A stretch of DNA of 25,923 nt from Chlamydomonas sphaeroides (lineage: Eukaryota; Chlorophyta; Chlorophyceae; Chlamydomonadales; Chlamydomonadaceae): the NCBI GenBank assembly GCA_001662425.1, contig BDDC01001205.1, forward strand, positions 5,273-31,195, read 5' to 3'. Position numbers and translations under genes: made by a program. This document shows, piece after piece, positions 20,901 to 25,923 of this stretch. A model generated the notes under the pieces. It made no database searches. It saw nothing but the letters and a program-made list of their open reading frames with translations, and was not told the origin of the DNA. Within the stretch, counting starts at the first letter, position 1. Every line of letters starts with the position of its first letter.

Positions 20901-22936
20901 CCACCTGCGGGTAAAACGCGCGATGCTTCATCTCAACTAAGAGTTTCCTGACTTATCATGTATTACTCATGATGACATAAACACAGGCAGGATGGGTTAC
21001 TGGGCAGCGGGTGAGCGGTGCGCTGATCGGGCACCGCCACCTGCGGGCACCAGACGTGCAAGATTCAAGTGCAACAGCCCAAGTCTAACAAGATGCATAC
21101 GACGCCACAGAAAGTCCCCGGCGGCCGCCAGCCGCTCGCGCCGTCGCCACGGACGGCCATGGCGCGTCGTGCTGCCGCGCTTGCAGGTGCTGTTGACGAA
21201 CGCGGCGCCAAGGCACCAGCGTCAGGAACCGGCCCATGACATCGTCACGGCCGCCCGTGTCCTCCGTCGGTGGCTGCCGGCAGCTAGCGCCCGCCCAGGT
21301 CGCCGCACCTTGGCCACGAACGTCTGCACCACGTTGGGGTGGCTGAGCAGGCGCGAGAAGAGCAGCTCGTAGGCGCTGGCATCGAGGCAATCCACAATGG
21401 AGAACTTGACCGCGACTGCGGGAGAATGGGCACAAGATTGAGCGCCGTTAAAGAATCTGACCCACATCGATGACTTGTCATGTAGAGGATACGCAGCCAT
21501 TTGTGCAGGGGTGGGTCTTTCTACGGTCATCTGCTGGCGTCGAGGCAGCCGACGATAGGAAACCTGGCCGCGATGGGTAGCATTGGAGAGCACGGTGTTG
21601 CGGATATGCACCGACAGCCACGGTGCCCACTCGGCTGTGTCGAAGGTGAGTGAGGATGGTGAGGGGAAGGCGCAGGGCGGCGGCCGCGCGCCTGGCCGCC
21701 GCTCTGCGCCTGGTCCTCCACGCGCGGTGCGGCCAAAGCGCACGCGCCGAGGCGCCCAGCTCGCTGCTGCCCATCCCCAGGCCTCCAGGACCAAAGGGCA
21801 CGAACGCGCGGCTGTGGTCGCGGGACCGTGCACGCAGCATAGCCGCAGTCCGCAGTCCGCATTCCGCAGTCCGCACGGCTGCAGCACAGCGTGCCCGGCG
21901 CGCAGGCGCAGGGGGCTGCGGTGGCGGGCGCCAGCGCAAGCGCGTGGCCGCTCGCGGAGCCGCACCCACGCAGGCGCAGAGCCGCCGCCGCCGCGTAAGA
22001 GCGGAGGTGGGCGGAGGACGGCGGCGGCGCGGGGCTGGGCGGCGGCTGCGGGGGCGGGAGCTGGAGCGGCCCTGCGGCTGCGCGTGGGAGAGCACTGCGT
22101 GCCCGGGAGTGTCACGGAGTGCCCGGGAGTGTCGCGGAGTGCCCGGGAGTGTCGCGGAGTGCCCGAGCGCGTGCCGCACCTGTGGCGCCCTGCCACACGC
22201 CTTCGTACACAACCCCCTGCGCGCCTGTGGCAGAGGGAAGGCGAGTGGCCGCCAGGGGGCAGGAGGGTTACGGCGGAAGAAACGAGCGGAGCGTGCTGTC
22301 ACGTGCGCTTGTGCCCGGCCGAAAGCCTGAGCAGCGGAGGGCAGGCTGGCAGCGCCCGCACCCGCCTCCCATGCAACACACACAAGCGCGCATGCGCACC
22401 CCCCTCCCATCCGTCAGACCGAATTTTTCCTCCCCTAAGCCGCACCCTGGCCGAGCCAGCGCAGGTCCTGCACGTCCTTGACTAGCTCCTCAGAAGAACA
22501 GTAGACGACGTTGGAGCTGTTGCCGGGAATGCGCGGCAGGCAGTGCAGATACGTGTTAGTAAGCGACTGGCTGCCCAGGGACGAGCCGTGTGCGGTCGCC
22601 AGGAAGAGCGCAATGTATGCCCAATATCATTGACAGTTACTAGGGCTTCTCAATGGCGCGGGCTCACCGAGGAGCGACCGCTGTTGAAGCGCATTGCAAA
22701 TCCTCTTTTACAGTCGGCGCTGGCGCTGGGTCTGAGCGCGTAGGCGCCTCAGATATGAGATTAGTCGCTTCGCTCTCTGTCAGGTGCGTCCGCACGACTG
22801 CGTGTGGTGGGGTCGCCTTGAGCGCGCAGGCCGCGCATACGTAGTTCTCAGCGCATTTCGTAGTAGATACCGTTGGCGCTGGCTCGCGCGCTACTTGACG
22901 CGCTACGCCGAAGCAGGAGAGGAGCAAGCTCCCCAT
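14974..22936 (-). CDS. TKL-like protein kinase with a 172-residue insert and long low-complexity tail (13 exons)
   Basis: Exons, in coding order: 22668-22936, 22446-22570, 22180-22224, 21309-21415, 20389-20904, 20040-20198, 19482-19547, 19117-19183, 18504-18565, 18195-18277, 17835-17932, 17169-17301, 14974-16063; phases match and give 939 residues. It begins MGSLLLSCFG, with C8 a possible palmitoylation site. Kinase elements: glycine loop GQGAQGVV (130-137), VAVK (K150), probable alpha-C E163, hinge MEHCDHGSL, HGDLKPAN (D427), DFG (451-453, split by an intron after GACT), APE (477-479), SDVYAFG, and R553. It resembles the large tyrosine-kinase-like family of volvocine algae; serine/threonine specificity is presumed. 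HGD instead of HRD makes it a non-RD kinase. A 172-residue Gly/Ala/Ser-rich insert follows beta-strand 4. The 363-residue tail has His and Gln runs. Exon 1 and the exon 2 acceptor are the least certain parts. Confidence 0.85.
15431..15505 (-). repeat. CAG/CAC triplet tract coding Gln and His runs in the kinase tail
   Basis: On the coding strand CAG and CAC/CAT codons alternate, producing a His-Gln stretch that ends in about ten glutamines. It lies inside the last kinase exon, so length changes alter the protein without shifting frame. A second His/Ser-rich run is coded near 15855-15900. Confidence 0.85.
16230..16254 (-). repeat. Echo of the last-exon acceptor edge (protein kinase)
   Basis: On the minus strand this reads GCCGCAG followed by CCGAATGTCGATG. 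The true last-exon start at 16063 reads GCCGCAG|CCGTATGTCTATC. The copy therefore keeps the acceptor and codes RMSM against the real RMSI. It lies about 180 bp upstream in the same intron and could act as a cryptic acceptor. Confidence 0.7.
17092..17121. repeat. 9-bp tandem repeat in kinase intron 12
   Basis: The unit CAACTCGCC recurs three to four times about 50-75 bp inside the intron that follows exon 12 (17169-17301). Confidence 0.8.
17428..17505 (-). repeat. Echo of exon 12 with its acceptor destroyed (protein kinase)
   Basis: On the minus strand about 78 bp resemble the pyrimidine tract and start of exon 12 (17301 downwards). The copy codes DACSVAVRPCRFRMAVSQ against the real DACPEVVRLSRACMALSP. 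The acceptor CCGCAG has become CCCCCG, so the copy cannot be used. It is the longest echo in the window, at about 65-70% identity by eye. Confidence 0.75.
18745..18782. repeat. GTAC-rich palindromic tract in kinase intron 8
   Basis: Runs of TACG/GTAC (for example GTACGTACGTAC) are followed by related ACGTACATACGTA. The tract is self-complementary and could form a cruciform or hairpin. It lies within the intron between exons 19117-19183 and 18504-18565. Confidence 0.75.
18797..18843 (-). repeat. Echo of exon 8 donor edge (protein kinase)
   Basis: About 46 bp match the end of exon 8 plus the first part of its intron (about 19090-19138) at near 80% identity. The copy codes NVVKLSD where the real exon codes YVAKVSD, and it keeps a donor, now GGTGAG, a better consensus than the real GTGGGT. 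It lies about 300 bp downstream in the intron. Using it alone would not restore the DFG codon, which requires GACT joined to TCGGG. Confidence 0.8.
20261..20285 (-). repeat. Probable echo of exon 5 donor edge (protein kinase)
   Basis: CCGCCGCACCCCGCGGATGGC resembles the plus-strand text at the true donor, CCGCCGCACCTCGCGTATGTC, around 20383-20401. The donor GTGCGG is intact in the copy. It is short and GC-rich, so chance similarity is possible. Confidence 0.45.
21001..21049 (-). repeat. Echo of exon 5 acceptor edge (protein kinase)
   Basis: About 48 bp match the acceptor and first 40 coding bases of exon 5 (20904 downwards) at roughly 84% identity. The acceptor CCCGCAG is intact, and the copy codes VAVPDQRTAHP against the real VAVLDQRTIHP in the same phase. 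It lies 120-140 bp upstream in the same intron and looks like a usable cryptic acceptor. Confidence 0.85.
21532..21577 (-). repeat. Echo of exon 4 acceptor edge (protein kinase)
   Basis: The minus strand codes ARFPIVGCLDAS, against AVKFSIVDCLDAS at the true start of exon 4 (21415 downwards). About 45 bp are similar at around 75%. The catalytic lysine codon is changed to Arg in the copy and the acceptor AG is lost. It lies about 165 bp upstream in the intron. Confidence 0.8.
21841..21882. repeat. Short CCGCAGT tandem repeat in kinase intron 3
   Basis: CCGCAGT-like units recur four to five times with small changes. On either strand they could mimic acceptor-like CAG or donor-like motifs. No coding role is seen. 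Confidence 0.7.
22101..22170. repeat. 20-bp minisatellite about 10 bp inside a kinase splice donor
   Basis: Three units GCCCGGGAGTGTCRCGGAGT (22101-22120, 22121-22140, 22141-22160) plus a decayed fourth lie immediately inside intron 3 of the kinase, whose donor is at 22179-22178 on the minus strand. Confidence 0.9.
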
Positions 22937-24240
22937 GGGAGCGGCTCAGCCGTTGCGCGTGGGGTCGCGCTGCATTGCAAGGTGATGAAACAAAGTAGGT
23001 GCGAGTTTTGGAGTGGGACAGCACCAGGTTCGGAAGAGCGACCGAGAATCTCGATACGCTGACTCGAATTGCTCGTTGCCTGCTCCCACCCTGCTTGATC
23101 CTTGCGCTGCTGCTTAATTACATAGTTTCTTTGCGTCGTACGCAACAGTGAGCGGCCTGCCGCTGTCTGGACAACGAGGGCTTTAGCGCATGTCGGTTTG
23201 CGGCATGTCTTCGCGCTGGCAGTTCCCAAAATTGGCGCTGCAAGCCAGTATGGACAAGGATAACGTCGCGTTTGTCGGCATACAGCACTCTTGGACGAAT
23301 TAGTCAGACACCCGAAACCCTGCGGCACCCGCACACCTTCCCGCGCGGCGTGCCACGCCGAGCTATGCACTGCCAAGTCCCCGAGCGGTAGCTGTCCGTA
23401 GCACCTGTCGAGACGGCCAGCGCTGACGCCACGCGCCCACTGCGGGAGGCCAGCGCAGGATGCCGTGTCAGCGATGCTGCGCGCCAGGGGAGCCCCTGCT
23501 GCGCGCCGTGGCTGCCGTGGCACTGCACACGCTGCGGAACGGTCTCAGTAATCAACTGACTGGTCGACTGCTGGGTACTGGGCGCTGGCCCAGCATGCCA
23601 CGCACGCAGCGGGCTGACAGCCTAGCCCCCGGCACCGGGAACCCTGACGGCTTGGAACCCCGAGGCTTTTAAGGTGTGACCTGCGTTGAAGTTATAGAGG
23701 AGGAGGCGCCTTACCAACGTGTGCCGCTTGCCTTGTGTCTTGTGCCACCGGGAAGGGCTGTCGCACCTGACAGCGCCTGACGCCACAACGTGCGCTGCTG
23801 ACTTGAGGGGAGCTCCCCTTGCTGGCTTCGCATGTGGGCTTCGCAACGACCTGTCTTCTTGCACATAGGAATGTGTTCATGATGAGTTCAAGTAGCACGC
23901 CCCGTGCGGCACGCCCTGTGTGTGCGTTTGGGGGGCAAAGGGGGAGAGTGCGTGGAACTCGCGGAGTGCGGGATGGCCCGCAGGGAGCCAGCTGCGGGCA
24001 GATGGAGTGGCGGGGCGGGGCGGGGGCTGGGTGGGGCAGGGCGTGTTTCCCATTCCCACGACCTTTCGCAACCTTGACAATGCTCGCCAGAGTATACTAT
24101 TGATGATTCATTGCTAGTGCACGATACCCTCGCCCGACCGGAACCCCCAAACGGGAATCGCCAAGTTGCCAGGTCGCGACAGCTTGCATAGTTCTCGTCC
24201 GCATTTCTTTTAGGAGCCTCATTTATTCGTTCCAGCAATT
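22937..24240. other. Intergenic region between divergent genes, no gene supported
   Basis: It separates the start of the minus-strand kinase from the plus-strand Myb/SANT-like gene. Its base composition is more even than the genes on either side. A 206-codon minus-strand frame at 22903-23523 overlaps the start of the proposed kinase exon 1 and resembles nothing known. I see no RNA gene or transposon ends. Upstream control regions for both genes must lie here. Confidence 0.5.
24093..24100 (+). promoter_or_regulatory. TATA-like element upstream of the Myb/SANT-like gene
   Basis: TATACTAT lies 141 bp upstream of the start codon at 24241, in a locally AT-rich patch. Position and composition fit a core promoter with a roughly 110-nt 5' UTR. 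There is no independent evidence of a transcription start. Confidence 0.3.
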
Positions 24241-24886
24241 ATGGCAGCTGCCGCAGGCGGAGCCTCCACATCTCTGCCGAGCAGCGATGCCGACAGAGCA
24301 GCCCAGCGAATGCAGTATGTTATTGACATGCGGAGAAGGTTTTGCCCACCAAGCATGGTGAAGCCAGACGGAAGCATCAACCAGGACTTCTTCAAACCGC
24401 GACACGTCGTGCTGGTCCAGGAGCGCGCCAAGTGGGGTGATGCGGAGCGCGAGGCCCTGTACAAAGGACTCGAGGTGCACGGCGTCGGCAAGTGGCGCGA
24501 AATCTCTCGAGAATTTCTGCGCGGCGCGTTCGACGACCAGCAAGTCCGTATTCGGGCCTGCAAGCTGCTTGGCACACAGAGTCTCGTACGCTACGTGGGC
24601 TGGAAAGGCAACAAGGCGCTGGTGGAGGCCGAATACGCCAAGAACAAGGCCATCGGCGAGGTGGGGTGGGGACGTGGGGCGACGGTGCTAGATGACCACG
24701 AACCCGGCTCCCCGCTCTTCGCGCACAACTTGCTGACCATCACTTGACACGTTGCGTTGACGCCGCGCACATGGCCCTCACCCGCAGGCGACGGGCTGCT
24801 GGAAGGCAGGGCAGCTTGTGGAGGATGCGCAGGGCAGCGTGCGCAAGTACCTCGAGGCAAAAGCGGCTTCCGGAAGCAAGGCGTGA
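24241..24886 (+). CDS. Small Myb/SANT-like domain protein (2 exons)
   Basis: Exon 1 (24241-24660) joins exon 2 (24788-24886) across a phase-0 intron of 127 nt, giving 172 residues. The centre carries a SANT/Myb-like repeat, KWGDAEREALYKGLEVHG followed by VGKWREISREFL, with the spaced tryptophans and the W-x-x-I-S pattern of that fold. It is followed by a conserved-looking segment, QVRIRACKLLGTQSLVRYVG, and by ATGCWKAGQLVEDAQGSVRK near the C-terminus. A single repeat in so small a protein suggests a chromatin- or DNA-associated role, but I do not recognise a specific orthologue. Codon use and the splice sites (GAG|GTGGGG, CCCGCAG|GCG) are typical of the neighbours. There is no signal peptide or membrane segment. 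Confidence 0.85.
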
Positions 24887-25923
24887 GCTCGTCTCGTGTC
24901 GTCACTTGCTCTGGCAGCCGCTGGCTTTGGCAACGCCCTTGAAGCGCTGAGCTCGTGGCAGTGCAAGGGTGCTCGGTCGGGGGCCCATCCGCTGCAGCAG
25001 CACGGCGACGCGCGGCGGCGCGGGCCACTGCTTACGGCTGCTTCGGCGCTCAAGGCTTGCTGCGAGCGCTTGCTGTGAGCAGCCGTCCCGGCGCTGGCCT
25101 TGTGGGGGCGCTTCCTGCACACGTATAGGGAGCGTGCAGCGGTCTGGGGTGTGTGGCAGGGGCGGTCCTTGGGGCAGCGGGCGCCAGGGGTGTCATCGTG
25201 CAGTCGTGCAGTCTTGCTCGGTACGTTGGGGCATATTCCAGGGACACGGGCAGGTGCTTTGGGGCAGCGCTCGGCATATCCAGGGACATGGGCAGGTGCT
25301 TTGGGGCAGCGCTGAGCGCGGCGGTGGGGAAAGAGGTGTCAGAGTGAGGGTCCCAAGTGGTGGTACCGGGCATCGCCCTCACCGGTTGCCGGGGCGAGGA
25401 AGGTTACTGGGGCTGCAGGATGCGCGCTGTGGACGTGAGAGATGCATTTGGCCTGCCTGGTGTGGCCAGCTTGGTCGACGACCGCGATGACATGGATTGT
25501 CATGTCGGCTTGCAGGCGGGTAGTAGCAACTTCGCACAGGTTCCGGCACATGTCGGTTGATGCCATTGCCGCTGTGGACGCATGCTTGCGCGCGCGCGTG
25601 TCGAGACAACGGGTGTTATGAGGCTGAGGTGCGGCGGCCTCGGCGTTGCGGCGTGGCTCGGGTGCAGTGAGGCCTTTGACCCAATCCCTTTGAGGATTGT
25701 CAGACACGTATGATGCTGCACAGGCTTGACCAGCGCCGCACCGCACCCACCTGGAATACATGCGAGATTGGAAGCCACGAGTGCCCGCAGCACCACCGTC
25801 CGGCGAACGGCCAGGCCCTCCGTCCGTTCGTGGGACAGGCAAGGCTTGTCGAAAGGGGTTACAGCGCGTGCAATCCGCGTGTGCAATGCAGCGCGCGGCC
25901 CGAGGCTTGCTGTGCCGCCCCCC
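24887..25923. other. Right edge: no gene firmly supported, possible exons on either strand
   Basis: Two minus-strand stretches have exon-like ends: about 25742-25830, ending CCAG|GTGGGT, and about 25400-25560, ending ACCG|GTGAGG. The plus strand over 25420-25530 also reads as a plausible exon between two CAG sites. None matches a family I know, and the strands contradict each other, so no gene is called. A gene entering from beyond the window is possible. Confidence 0.3.
25231..25313. repeat. 43-bp tandem duplication
   Basis: The block at 25231-25271, beginning GCATATTCCAGGGACACGGG, recurs at 25274-25313 with one deletion and one substitution. The phrase CTTGGGGCAGCG also occurs once more near 25168. 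It lies downstream of the Myb/SANT-like gene, possibly in its 3' UTR. Confidence 0.9.

Noticed and set aside
23000..23070. tRNA or other RNA gene (GGTTCGGA-like box B)
   Set aside because: No cloverleaf pairing, no box A at the right spacing, and no terminator T-run.
22903..23523. 206-codon minus-strand open frame upstream of the protein kinase
   Set aside because: No family resemblance, mixed composition, and overlap with the more convincing kinase exon 1 in another frame.

Overview
The window is nuclear DNA of a green alga, most likely a chlorophycean of the Chlamydomonas/Volvox type. The signs are very GC-rich sequence, short coding exons split by many GT-AG introns, C-rich acceptors ending in gcag, CGG/CAG/GCC microsatellites inside coding sequence, Ala/Gly/Gln-rich inserts in otherwise conserved proteins, and TGTAA-type poly(A) signals. 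No bacterial operon, plasmid, phage or CRISPR structure is present.

Layout. (1) 1-1304: no gene seen. (2) 1794-6523, minus strand, 8 exons: an ER-type single-pass membrane protein with a thioredoxin-like domain that has lost its CxxC site. (3) 6524-6789: a 266-bp divergent promoter region. (4) 6790-11472, plus strand, 9 exons: an ethanolamine/choline kinase, the first step of the CDP-ethanolamine pathway. (5) 11473-14973: no gene supported; it holds the 3' ends of the two converging genes. (6) 14974-22936, minus strand, 13 exons: a 939-residue TKL-like protein kinase with a 172-residue insert and a long low-complexity tail. (7) 22937-24240: intergenic. (8) 24241-24886, plus strand, 2 exons: a small Myb/SANT-like protein. 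(9) 24887-25923: short repeats and doubtful exon-like stretches running off the edge.

All gene models were built by hand, joining exons whose reading phases match and whose products are continuous with known protein families. The genes do not form a pathway; they are ordinary neighbours on a eukaryotic chromosome.

The most unusual signal lies between the exons. In all three multi-exon genes, introns contain decayed partial copies ('echoes') of the edge of a neighbouring exon: 20-80 bp covering a splice site plus the adjoining coding bases, often still translating into a recognisable variant of the real peptide. At least eight are clear and three are weaker. Two further introns carry minisatellites that start at, or within about 10-20 bp of, the splice donor. 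This suggests that introns here grow by local duplication of exon edges. I know of no named class that describes it, but it is an inference from reading by eye.
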